Assembly: GCA_037833965.1 (NCBI GenBank)
Contig: AP031356.1
Coordinates: 17,940,501-18,004,500 of the forward strand
Length of the DNA stretch: 64,000 nucleotides
From: Marchantia polymorpha subsp. ruderalis
Lineage: Eukaryota; Streptophyta; Marchantiopsida; Marchantiales; Marchantiaceae
Direction of reading: 5' to 3'
Shown here: positions 1 to 9,314 of the stretch, piece by piece
Layout: the number at the start of each line of letters is the position of its first letter
Position numbering within the stretch: position 1 is the stretch's first letter
The notes under the pieces: generated by a model
What the model saw: only the letters and a program-made list of their open reading frames with translations
What the model was told of the DNA's origin: nothing
Databases searched by the model: none
Program-made: the position numbers and the translations under genes

Positions 1-32
1 CCAATTTCGGGTGGTACAACACCTCTGATCCG

Positions 33-104
33 TTTATTGCAGCAATAAGGACAATCCAAATCGAAATGATGTTCGATTTGGATTGTCCTTATTGCTGCAA
101 TAAA
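33..104. repeat. Hairpin H1: perfect inverted repeat, 33-bp arms, 6-bp loop
   Basis: Arms 33-65 and 72-104 pair at every base around the loop ATGATG. Copies: 11701-11772, 28276-28347, 39942-40013, 51612-51683, 63279-63350. The arms are identical in all six copies. A foldback of this perfection would make fully double-stranded RNA if transcribed. Confidence 0.95.
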
Positions 105-267
105 TAGTATACTCAATCGGTCGGTCAGTTGTACACATGCACATCGACAGTTCTGAGTACACATTGCAAGTGCTTGAAAATTACACGGTGAAGTTCCAAC
201 TCCCACGATAATGAGGATGTAATTTTGCTGTTCCCTGAGCTGATACCACAACTCGTGCGTAAGTCGC

Positions 268-324
268 GCTTCAAATTGAATTACTGACCACGCGTTTCGC
301 GTGGTCAGTGTTTAAATTTGAAGC
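268..324. repeat. Hairpin H2: 27-bp arms, 3-bp loop, TTT form
   Basis: The inner 12 bp (ACTGACCACGCG and its complement) are perfect; 24 of 27 pairs overall. Loop TTT at 295-297. The TTT form is also in units 4, 5 and 6 (40177-40233, 51847-51903, 63514-63570). Confidence 0.95.
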
Positions 325-1064
325 CCGAACGTTTCGCTGTCCAGATGTTCTGCGGAAGAGTTTCACGGGAAGTCTGAGTTTCGCAGGAGCCCATAGCCCC
401 AAGAGCATACGTTGGACAAATACCGATGGTTCCAAAGTTTCATCAAACCTAGCGCATCATCATGAAGGCAACGCACGCCCAGGCGTATATTGCAACGGTG
501 ACATCTCTCCAGGAAATATCCCCTTCCACTTGCTATTTGATTCTTTCTTCGGACCCCTTGAATAATAGAATTGTAGAGCCAGTGCTGAGAATTCCTACAT
601 TAAAATCCATACGAATGTTATGTACTTTTCCACATCTAAATTAGAGTCAGCTGTCACGATATACTTGAATCTTGAAATTCGCAGGATAAACGAGAGTTAG
701 TTCCAAAAGCTGGGTCCAAGAAACGCACACGATTGTTTTGCAGAGCTTAAGCTATGAACTACTGCCCCAAAAGCACAGGCATCGAGTACTTTGGCAGGCA
801 AAAGGGCGAAAAGCATCCGAGTTGCAAAATCCACCTGCAACAGGCGGGTGATGACGGCTTCAGCTGCGCCAGTTATACTCATCAAGGTAGCCAGCGCCTC
901 ATTGTCGACGGCCCCATTTCCCTCGCCAGCAACCTAAAGCATCTAGCGGCGACTGAAAATCCGACAATTCTCAGGTGTGGGCAAATCTTTCAACTATCTG
1001 ACTTCCTGGACGCGGAAACCGATCCAGAACTGCGCCAAGGATCCAAACTCATAACACCACCGGC
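325..1064. other. Unassigned region; two overlapping open frames, no recognised gene
   Basis: A plus-strand frame of 130 codons (754-1146) and a minus-strand frame (933-697) that opens right after a TTTAG, like an exon after an acceptor, and reads NEALATLMSITGAAEAV with hydrophobic spacing. The latter vaguely recalls armadillo-type helices, but I cannot support it. Conservation among units is uninformative because everything is nearly identical. Confidence 0.3.
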
Positions 1065-1140
1065 GTGTGCCCTTTCTCCGGTACCCTTTTCCTCGCTAGA
1101 GTCACTCTTGCGAGGAAAAAGATACAGAGAGAGGGCACAC
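1065..1140. repeat. Hairpin H3: long imperfect foldback with almost no loop
   Basis: GTGTGCCC...GGGCACAC outside, CCTCGC/GCGAGG in the middle and AGAGT-C-ACTCT at the tip, so pairing runs nearly to the centre with a few mismatches. About 37-bp arms. Pre-miRNA-like in length and mismatch pattern. Copies: 12733-12808, 29308-29383, 40974-41049, 52644-52719. Confidence 0.9.
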
Positions 1141-1305
1141 TCTTGAGTCACAGAGGTCCGCCACAATCGGTGATGTAGAATGTGAGTGCAGAGCTCAGCA
1201 CTCAGATTCTAGATCAAGGAATGAGAGATTCTCTTACGTCTGTCAATTTAAGCTCGGGCTGATTGATGGTAGCGCCCGAATCCGTTTTGCGATGTGATCC
1301 CCCCA

Positions 1306-1362
1306 CACGTACAATTCTGAGGGCAACTGTCTGATAAATGTTTGCCCTCAGAATTGTACGTG
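1306..1362. repeat. Hairpin H4: perfect 21-bp arms, 15-bp loop
   Basis: Arms 1306-1326 and 1342-1362 (CACGTACAATTC... and its complement). Copies: 12974-13030, 29549-29605, 41215-41271, 52885-52941. Confidence 0.95.
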
Positions 1363-1542
1363 GCGCGGAATCAATGAATGGCGCACTGTCGGCGTCACTG
1401 ACAACATTTCGAAATATCATTAAACGTTGTTCAGCGCATTCAACGTTGACAGATTCAAACGCTATTCAAATCTGTGAGTTACAATTACGGGTTTGAACGC
1501 GTGTAAATTTTCTTCCACTTTTGGCTACGCGGGAGAAACTTG

Positions 1543-1549
1543 TATAAAT
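1543..1549 (+). promoter_or_regulatory. TATA-like box upstream of hairpins H5 and H6
   Basis: TATAAAT about 170 bp before H5, followed by a C/A-rich stretch (CACAATTCACACTCTCAC) at +25 to +35 that could be a start region. No protein gene follows; the nearest features are the twin hairpins. Equivalent sites occur in every unit (13211, 29786, 41452 and 53122). Confidence 0.35.
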
Positions 1550-1717
1550 GCACCGGCAGTCGTCACAATTCACACTCTCACGGACTACAGTTCAGCTGGC
1601 ACTTGTGACCTGCACGGTAGACCGTACCTCCGAGCTGCAATTATTTTCCTGAGTACAGGAATAAGTAAATAACCAAATAACTGAACCTGCTTGTATTTCT
1701 TCTATGACTTGACTTTT

Positions 1718-1802
1718 TTGGGTTCTTTTTCTCCCTATGTAACCAAGGCTACATCGCACGAGAGGATGTAACCTTGGTTACATAGGGAGAAAAAGAACCC
1801 AA
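1718..1802. repeat. Hairpin H5: perfect 31-bp arms, with inner stem
   Basis: Arms 1718-1748 and 1772-1802 are perfectly complementary. Inside the loop TACATC pairs with GATGTA around GCACGAGAG. It is directly followed by H6, sharing two bases. Copies: 13386-13470, 29961-30045, 41627-41711, 53297-53381. Confidence 0.95.
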
Positions 1803-1862
1803 TGAAACTTCATCGCTCTCGTGCATTCTATGAGAATCGCACAAGAGCGATGAAGTTTCATT
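1801..1862. repeat. Hairpin H6: 24-bp arms (23 paired), tip stem, 3-nt loop
   Basis: Arms 1801-1824 and 1839-1862 with one mismatch. The loop itself pairs as ATTCT-atg-AGAAT with one bulged C. It abuts H5. Copies: 13469-13530, 30044-30105, 41710-41771, 53380-53441. Confidence 0.95.
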
Positions 1863-2163
1863 GCAAGAAATGCAATGAGGCTTTTCTTAGGTGTAGTAAG
1901 TTGCACTCATGAAAGCAAAACTACTCTCTGCGCCGGGTGTTGGACTTCAATGAAAGATGCCAAAAACAGATTATAAGTTTTCCTTATAGACAAGAGTGAC
2001 GACTCCATGCCGGAGTAAAGAGGCTGTAATATGCATCTCGATCGACTGAAACTGTATTGACCTACGTGGATAAACGTGAATGGTTGTAGCCTGCAACCAT
2101 CCAGTGTTGCCGCACAACCAAATTTTTCGAGGCATGCCCGTGCCCCCATGCCCGTATCACAAA

Positions 2164-2189
2164 ATATATATATATATATATATATATAT
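2164..2189. repeat. AT microsatellite, 13 repeats in unit 1
   Basis: (AT)13 here and in units 2 (13832-13857) and 4 (42073-42098); (AT)12 in units 3 (30407-30430) and 5 (53743-53766). This explains a 2-bp length difference between units. Confidence 0.95.
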
Positions 2190-2290
2190 TCTATCCATCG
2201 AAAATGTACGTAGGTGAAATTCAAACCGAAAAGCTCCTATAACTTTGTTTCCACGTACGTACATGCGTTGCATGGAAGAATGCAAATAAT

Positions 2291-2321
2291 GCATGCCCCC
2301 TGCCCTCGCCCGGGGGCATGC
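2291..2321. repeat. Hairpin H7: perfect 10-bp GC-rich arms
   Basis: GCATGCCCCC / GGGGGCATGC around an 11-bp loop. Copies: 13959-13989, 30532-30562, 42200-42230, 53868-53898. Confidence 0.9.
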
Positions 2322-2508
2322 CTTTCAGGTTGTGCCTCCAACACTAGTTGCAAGCCAACTTACCCATCAAATTAGTTGCCATCAAATTACTATTTCAGCG
2401 GAAGGTCACGAGTACTACATTGTCCACGTGAAAACAATTCGTGTTTTGGTCTACAACCTGAACCGAATGCTCATGGATAAGGTGCAGATAACTCCCTTTC
2501 CTTCCCAG

Positions 2509-2823
2509 CTCAAGACTAACCTCATTTTTTATAGCTTCCAGCTTTACAACTTCAAATTATCTTGTGCTCAATTCTTGCAGATTTCCATAAGAAAGTTTAT
2601 TCCAAAAGATGCAAATTGATTGCATGAATTTCAACATTTTTCAGAAAGACATCATAAATGATATAAGCGATTTATAGCCTGATTGCTTATTTCTAAATGT
2701 TAGTGTTTCTATTCATGATTATTTATGATTCCAAAAAAAAATTTGTAAATATTGATATTTTTCACTTGCATGTTTGACCAATGTTCATGTAAAATTTTAA
2801 GAACCTCAAACATAGAAGTGATT
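2509..2823 (+). repeat. AT-rich direct repeat, copy a
   Basis: Begins CTCAAGACTAACCTCATTTT and ends CATAGAAGTGATT. It is about 90% similar, with small gaps, to copy b at 2869-3177. A 45-bp spacer with a small foldback (GTTCATTTATG/CATAAAATGAAC) separates them. Present in every unit; origin unknown. Confidence 0.9.
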
Positions 2824-2868
2824 GGATTCCACCTAAGTTCATTTATGTTTCATACATAAAATGAACAT

Positions 2869-3177
2869 CTCAAGACTAACCTCATTTTTCTTTTATAGCT
2901 TCCGTTTTTATCTTGTGCTCAATTCTTGCAGATTTACATAAGAAAGTTTATTCCAAAAGATGCAAATTGATTGCATGAGTTTTAATATTTTTCAGAAAGA
3001 CATCACAAATGATATAAGCAATTTATAACCTGATTTCTTGTTTCTAAATGTTAGTGTTTCTATTCATGATTATCTACAATTCCAAACAAAAAAAAATGTA
3101 AAAATTGATGTTTTTTCACTTGCATGTTTGACCAATGTTCATATAAAATTTCAAGAACCTCAAACATAGAAGTGATT
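2869..3177 (+). repeat. AT-rich direct repeat, copy b
   Basis: Diverged partner of 2509-2823. The divergence between a and b far exceeds that between tandem units, so this duplication is much older than the array. Confidence 0.9.
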
Positions 3178-4263
3178 TTTTCTAGATAAAAATTTATTTA
3201 TTATTTCTTCGCATTTATTTTAGATAATTACTTAGATCTCATTGAAAAATCTGTACTATTGTAAATGGAGCCTATCATTTTCAAAAATCGGCGGTATTCG
3301 AATGATGATATACATCCTTACTCTGGTTCATAACTCATAGCACTAGTGTGGTGTTAGAAAATAATTCTCAGAATGATATTTGAATTCTCGAATTTTCAAC
3401 ACCTAGAACAATCCAGAATTAACCTCATCAGTTTCTTTTTTCATGGGAGTGAACGAAGACACCGGTATAAATGGTTAAATTCTAGATATGTAACATTTCC
3501 CGAAGACCCCTGAGGTTATAAGCGCCACCGAAATTCTTGTCATCCCGGCTGTTGTGATGCGCTGAATCGTGCCTGCATCCGTAGACGAAAAAATAGGTTA
3601 AAGCTTCAATAGGAAGACGAGAGATGTGGATTGGCAGTTGTTAGACTGGAAATCATTTCAGATACATGTCTCTAAGTTGCAAACCTCTTATATTTTCAAG
3701 CTAAGTCGAGAACAAAAGTACAAAGAGATGCATGCCCTCTAGTGTAGACTGGTAGGCCATGCCATGGTATTGAACGGGGGGTTACGACTAACAAAAGGAG
3801 AAATGGCAAAGCAAACTGGAACTCTCTGTTTAATCTTGAAAGACTAGAAAGCTAGTAATAAAAGTCAACCAAAATCCTTTTGCGAGCCTATTGAGGTGAA
3901 AGCCTTAATAGGCTGCCCTTCACCAGTTCTCCACGTCAGAGTTGCCAAGTCAGTGCTCGCATCCCATCATCTCATCATCTTTCACCCACGCCATTCTTCG
4001 ACCTTATTACCTTGGACCCAGGTCTGCTCTTCTTCGGGTGTTCCATTCCTGTCCAACTTTTTTCATTTGGTCATGGGACCTGTCGAACTTGAGTGCAAAT
4101 GCAATGTGGACTCTGTTTTGCTACATTTGTGTTAAAAGATGTGTTAAAAGCTTTGTGTGGAGAGATCAATAAGAATTCGAGAGCGAAGATTCAAACTACA
4201 GTACAAAGATACGTACGGTTCTGACGGGGTTCGCAGGCGGCCAGGCGCTCGGGCGCAGATCAA
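3178..4263. other. AT-rich non-coding stretch
   Basis: I see no gene or strong structure. Short open frames lack recognisable content. A weak foldback sits at 3350-3403, and an 8-bp-arm repeat (AGCCTATT/AATAGGCT) near 3883-3911. Confidence 0.5.
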
Positions 4264-4455
4264 TCAAGACCTTGGAGGTCGGTGTGAGCGCATAGAGGCC
4301 AAGAGGCGCCTCAGCGCAGATGAGTCAAGACCTTTTCGGGAGCCTAAAGTCGCAATTAGTCAAGACCTTGGAGGTCCGTGGGAGCGCATAGAGGCCAAGA
4401 CGCGCCCCAGCGCAAATCAGTCAAGATCCTTGCGGGGCAATGTTCGGGGCGAGAG
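4264..4455 (+). repeat. 96-bp tandem repeat, two copies
   Basis: TCAAGACCTTGGAGGTC starts at 4264 and again at 4360, and GAGCGCATAGAGGCCAAGA recurs in both. Partial echoes (TCAAGACC, TCAAGATCC) occur at 4325 and 4431. The period is a multiple of three and lies in an open frame (4157-4732), but I do not believe the frame is a gene. Confidence 0.8.
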
Positions 4456-4633
4456 ACAGCTGCTTCCAATTTATACGCCCGCCTGCGCCTACAGAGGCAT
4501 CCCTGCTTCTTGGGTGAACGTATGGCATCAGACATGTGTCACTAGCTCGAATTCAAATTCGAGTTTGAATTTGACCGGCCCACACGCGGGCTGTTTGTCA
4601 TGGGGCCGAGCAACGGTACCGTCGGAAATTCCT

Positions 4634-4641
4634 TATTTAAA
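4634..4641 (+). promoter_or_regulatory. TATA-like box, possible promoter of the FUSC-like gene
   Basis: TATTTAAA about 530 bp before the proposed ATG; the downstream GAGGGAGTTAGAG could hold the start. A second TATAAAG at 5157-5163 lies only 8 bp before that ATG. If that one is used, translation would begin at 5231 or 5618 instead. Confidence 0.3.
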
Positions 4642-4823
4642 GCTGGTGGGGCCGGGGCGATTAGGGACGAGGGAGTTAGAGTGTGCTTGTTTTAAGCTCT
4701 CGTGTCTTTGGACAACCGTCAGCAGAGCATGATGGTATTTGTTGGCCTGGATGCTTCGTGAGTCTGAGTGTGTGCTTGTATTCCACTGGGCTCTCGGAGG
4801 GCGACTGGCGGTGGACTTGTTCT

Positions 4824-4882
4824 CCTTGCTCTACCGGACGATCGTTCCCGTGCCCAGGGAACGATCGTCCAGTAGAGCAAGG
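4824..4882. repeat. Hairpin H8: 26-bp arms (25 paired), 7-bp loop, upstream of the FUSC-like gene
   Basis: Arms 4824-4849 and 4857-4882 around GTGCCCA. It lies about 290 bp before the proposed ATG at 5171, possibly in the 5' UTR. Copies: 16492-16550, 33065-33123, 44733-44791, 56401-56459. Confidence 0.95.
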
Positions 4883-5170
4883 TCAATCACTTTGAGGAAT
4901 TTGCAAGGTCATATGGTGTCGACATATTCTGTCCGGAGTGACAGAATTTGTTCGTTCGATTGACGAAATTTGCTCTGCTATATGTGGACGAGAGAATTTG
5001 GCAGTTCCTTTCCGACGAGCACATCGATAGAATACGAGCATTCCTGCCGCCGTCGAGCCTGTTCGCTTCCGTGCGCAGGCGGTGGAACCTGAGAGGGAGG
5101 CTCGGAGGCGGAGACGGTATCTGATGGGATAATGTGGATGAAGCGCACAGACTTGGTATAAAGAGCTGCC

Positions 5171-8100
5171 ATGGGGGAATTCGAGTCACAATCCGACGCC
5201 TGGGAAGCTAGGAAGTCCGATTGCGATTCTATGCCGCCCCCGGTTCCGATTCCGAGTCGAAGGGTGGCGAGACTCAGTCCATCGCTGAAACGAGAAAAAC
5301 TGACAGCGCTCCCTCGTCGATCTGAACAGGTAAGTCCAAGCTGGATGCCTCTCGCCCGCCAAGTATAAAGTGCACGGAGACTCGAGCGAAATTCGCCAAG
5401 GCCCGATCTTCTTGGTCGAATCTGTGTGGGAGCCCGATCTTTGTTGTCGAATGAAAACGACGGGAGGGGTCGGAGAGGTAGAGGAAGAGCTAGGCTCTTC
5501 AGGAAAAGAAAAAATTAATTTTCTCACGATAGAATTTTGTTTGTGGGTGTTGGCACGATTGAACTTTTTTTGTGGGCGTCGGCAGGAACGGAGGTTAAGG
5601 CCAAGTACGAGGGCGTCATGGCGCGTCTCAAATCCCGCTTGGAATTGTCTCTTTACGGCAAGAGATTTTTCCAGCGAATGCAGGTGGCGCTGCGAAGTGG
5701 ATGGGCGTGCTTGTTTGCAGGATGCGTCGTGCAATTCGGCTCGCCCATGAACCACTGGCTGGCCATTCCCTTCTTCTCTCTAGTCATCTGCCTGAATATC
5801 ATCGACTCGAGCATTGGCGCAGTTCTGCGAACTTCTGTCAGTGTCGTGGTCGGGATGCTGGAAGCCATGACGGCCGGGACTCTCCTTTATTTGATTCTCG
5901 GGACCGACATGTCGCTGGTGTTGACCATTTTTTGCGTCTTCGTCTGCAGCTTCTGCGTAGCTTATCCGACGAGGCTGGTCGGTCAAGAGATGGCCAGAAA
6001 AGTGTCGCTTGCGCTCATAGGAATAATTTTCACGGGCGCATACAATGGAATGAACGACGGGAGCCTTTTATTTCTCGTCCGACTGATGTGCACGACGATG
6101 TTTGGAGTTTTTTGCGCCCTTCTCGCGGTTTGCATTCCAGTTCCCGGGCTAGCCTTTTGGGAGGTACTGTCAAGCTTCTCTCCCCTTACATATTGCACTG
6201 CAAGCACATTCAGCGCAAACCTCTCCCCTTCCATACTGCTGCTCGGAGTTTCTTCCTCCGACTCTTCAAATTTTCGAATATGACAAGTTGCTGCTGTTGT
6301 TTCGGTTCTTGTGGTTCTCGTGCATTCATGGGTCCAAATAAAGTTCTGCTCCATCAGGTGATTTATGAAGAGATTCCCAGAAGACCATGGCATTGCGCAA
6401 GTTCTGTCCTACGAGATACTCTACCCGCCCTTCTGTGCTAGCCTGGTCGAGAGGGTACTTTTCCCCCTTCCTTCCTGCCATGGCGAATCGAAAGGGTCCG
6501 GAACTTAGCAATCTCTTTATGTTCAGTTCCAGATTACAATTTAGGTTCCTGATTCACAAGCCCTTTACCTGCAGTCCCGTCATTCCCGTCCATTGACTTG
6601 TCGAATCCATAATTCCGTCGCGGCGGTGAAAATGTGATCTGAGCTTGACCTTATTTCACTTCTCAATTAAGGTGCGGGACAGCGCTAAGTCCACTGTGAA
6701 GGGAGCCTCGAAACTCTACAGGACGTTGACGGAGGCATTTTGCGCCAAGGAAGTGAGCAAGATGTCGTCAATTTTTCTGCACGCTAAATTCCTGGCGAAA
6801 ACAGCTGCAATCAGTCTGGAGGATCATAATAATAAATTGGTATGTCGTCACCATTGACAATGTCGATTCCATACGCGGTGAGATTACAGAGAAAATACAG
6901 CAGCCCTGCCTGATCCTTGCAAGTAAGCGGAGAGTTTGTGAACGAGTGACATCGAGAATTGTGTCAGGTTCTGGCTGGACCTCTACATTCAAGTTATCCA
7001 TTCTTCATGACGTTGTGTTTTGTACCACCAGGGCGATGCCTACTGGGAGTTGCGAGGGCTGAACATAATCCCATCACTGAAGCGGATGACCGAGGGGCTG
7101 AATGTGCTCAAACTGCACATGATGGGCATGTGCATGGCCCTGCAGTCAGGACTGATTTTGCAGTACATGCCCGGGACGATGGTTGTGATTCTGAAGGACA
7201 ACTTGAAACGCCTCGTAGATCGCAGCAAGCAGATGCTTGATCTCACAGTGAGGTTGAAGAAGTCCAAGTCGGCACTGATCCTCAAAGAATCGCTGCTGGA
7301 ATTGGCTAAGAAAGATCTGAACTCTTTTGACCATACCCTGAAGGAAGCTAGAGAGAAGAGTTACTACATCAAGCTCAAAGACGAGGATGAAAGCCTCCAC
7401 AAGATCATCACCAACGCCAATCCAGAGGAGCAAATCACTGCTGCCGACAAGGGAGTGAAAAACCTCTTCCAAAGCATGGTGCCCACTTACTTTTTCCTCT
7501 TCAACCTCAGACTCTACTACACGGAGACGATGCAGATGCTCGACTGCGGAGAGGTGGCCGACCCCATCCAAGACATCGGCAACACAAGCTTCCACATGCC
7601 CGTGCTGCACCACGAGGTCCAGGACGGGCTTGCCGATACAGTGCAGGTGGTGGTGACTCCCGTGTCCGAGGAGGAGGCCAGAGAGCCGCTCAAGAATCCC
7701 ATGCATAGAGCGGAGCATGTAGTTCCTCTGGGCGACGAGAAGGATGCCGGACTAGCAGCAGATCCACAGCACGCGACGTTCAGCAGGACTCTGTCCAACC
7801 CCATCACATTCAAGTGCATGGTGTGCCAGCGCCTGAAGAAAGAGCAGGCGGCCGCAGGACCTCAGGAGGACATAGCGGATGCTCCTTTGACGTGGTTAGT
7901 GAAGCAAGGGTGGAAGCGGTTCAAGCGAGAGCAGGCCCTCAGGGCTTTCAAGGTCTCGTTGGCTATGTCGCTTGCCGCCCTGGCAGGCTGCATGTACAAC
8001 GAGGCCTACGCATTCTGGGCCATGGTGTCGGTGGCCTTCATCATGCAGAACCAACAGGGCGGATCGTTCCGCATGGCTAATCTCAGGCTTCAGGGGACCG

Positions 8101-9314
8101 TGCTCGGGTCCATTTACGCGTATTTGATGTTGAATCTGATGAGCAAGCATCCCCAGCTGCTGCTCCTGGCCCTGGTTCCGTGGGTTGTGCTGCTCAGCTA
8201 TCTTCGGTTCAGCAAACTGTTCGGAGCATCCGGGGTCATCGCCGGTCTGACGGCAGCCATCGTCATGCTGGGAGCGGAGGGAGGAATGTCCATCCAACAA
8301 CTGGCGGTTGTCAGGATCACCCAGAATTTTATCGGAGTGCTGGCTCTGATCCTCGTAGAAACGATTATTTGGCCGGAGAGAGCAGTCATTTTGTCGAGGA
8401 GAGAGTTGGTCTTGAGTTTGATCGACCTCAGGGACTGCGTCAAGGCCGTGGTCGCGGTGTATACCGGGCATCATTGCCCCGAGCATAGGAAACTCGTGGT
8501 CCTGGACATCAAGAAGCTGGAGGGCCAGATTCGTGCCAGGATTGCTGATCAGACGATACTTCAGAGCGAGGCGGTGATGGAGCCCGAATTGTGGAGCCAT
8601 CCGTTCCCGGCAGAAATATATTCCAAGCTGTTGCACATCCAAAGCCGCATGCACGATTTGCTCCACTTCATGGTGTGCTCGCTGCACGCTGCCACCGAGG
8701 AGTGCTTGAGCGAGCAGATTCGCAAGCTGGTGGGCCCTCTCCAGACTTCGCTCGTCGCATTGGAGGACAAGGTGCTGTCGTCTCTGCATCTCCTGCAGGA
8801 GCTCCTGCAAATCGGCCCCAACACGCTCGATGTCCTGTCCAAGGCCTCGGGCTGTGACGACGAAGAAAGGCAGTTGTGTCGAATCCCATCCCGTAGCGAT
8901 AAGTCTTTCAAGGATCTGCGCAAGATGCTGGGGCGAGTGCATCCTCTGCTGGTGCTGGAATGCGAGGAGAGAAACATCGATGGAACTCCGATGTCCCTGA
9001 AGAGAACGATGGATGCCTTCGAGGCCAGCTACGAGCAGGTGGTATCGGGTTTCATCGCCAACAAGAAGGCCAATCCGGAAGCTTCCATCTTGAGCAACGC
9101 TGCCATGCTTTCTTTCAGTGCCCTCACCTTCAGCTTACAGTCTCTTCTGGGCGAGACGGTGGAGCTGGAAAAGGCAGTGCACGAGCTTCTACACTTCGAG
9201 AATCCTTGGAGCGTTCTGGACTTCTGGGAATCCTTTCCAGGTGCGGACGAAGAGTGCCCCATTTGTGTCAACGCTAATGCGCATGCACCCCACGATCATG
9301 CTCCACATGAGTGA
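5171..9314 (+). CDS. FUSC-like two-domain membrane transporter, copy 1 (four exons, intact frame)
   Basis: Likely an integral membrane exporter of the fusaric acid resistance / AaeB-like FUSC superfamily, which moves aromatic acids or other organic anions; the substrate is not predictable here. Exons: 5171-5329, about 5594-6163, 6672-6839 and 7032-9314, all phase 0, with donors CAG|GTAAGT, GAG|GTACTG and TTG|GTATGT and a clear CACCAG acceptor before exon 4. The joined product is about 1,059 residues. Exon 2 (residues 54-243) holds about six hydrophobic segments. Residues about 600-750 hold a second set with the FUSC pattern RLQGTVLGS and GASGVIAGL. A cytosolic-looking linker with a CMVC motif separates them, and the tail ends in a Cys/His-rich stretch (CPIC, then HAPHDHAPHE). 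The exon 1 to 2 junction is uncertain: the best-looking acceptor (GGCAG at 5585) gives the wrong frame, so AG at 5593 or 5599 is assumed. Translation could instead start at 5231 or at the ATG at 5618. Confidence 0.85.

Noticed and set aside
697..933. Minus-strand exon-like frame, vaguely armadillo-like
   Set aside because: Only a short stretch with weak resemblance; no neighbouring exons found. Kept only as an unassigned region.
33..2321. CRISPR array or integron-like sites
   Set aside because: The inverted repeats are all different in sequence and unevenly spaced; there are no repeat-spacer arrays and no cas or integrase genes.
4157..4732. 191-codon plus-strand frame with an internal 32-residue repeat
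   Set aside because: Its content comes from the 96-bp DNA tandem repeat; composition and the lack of a family pattern suggest chance. Its identity in all units is uninformative.
7896..8942. Long minus-strand open frames opposite exon 4 (348 and 190 codons)
   Set aside because: They mirror the transporter coding strand and are rich in His, Gln and Arg without any family resemblance; shadows of the real gene.
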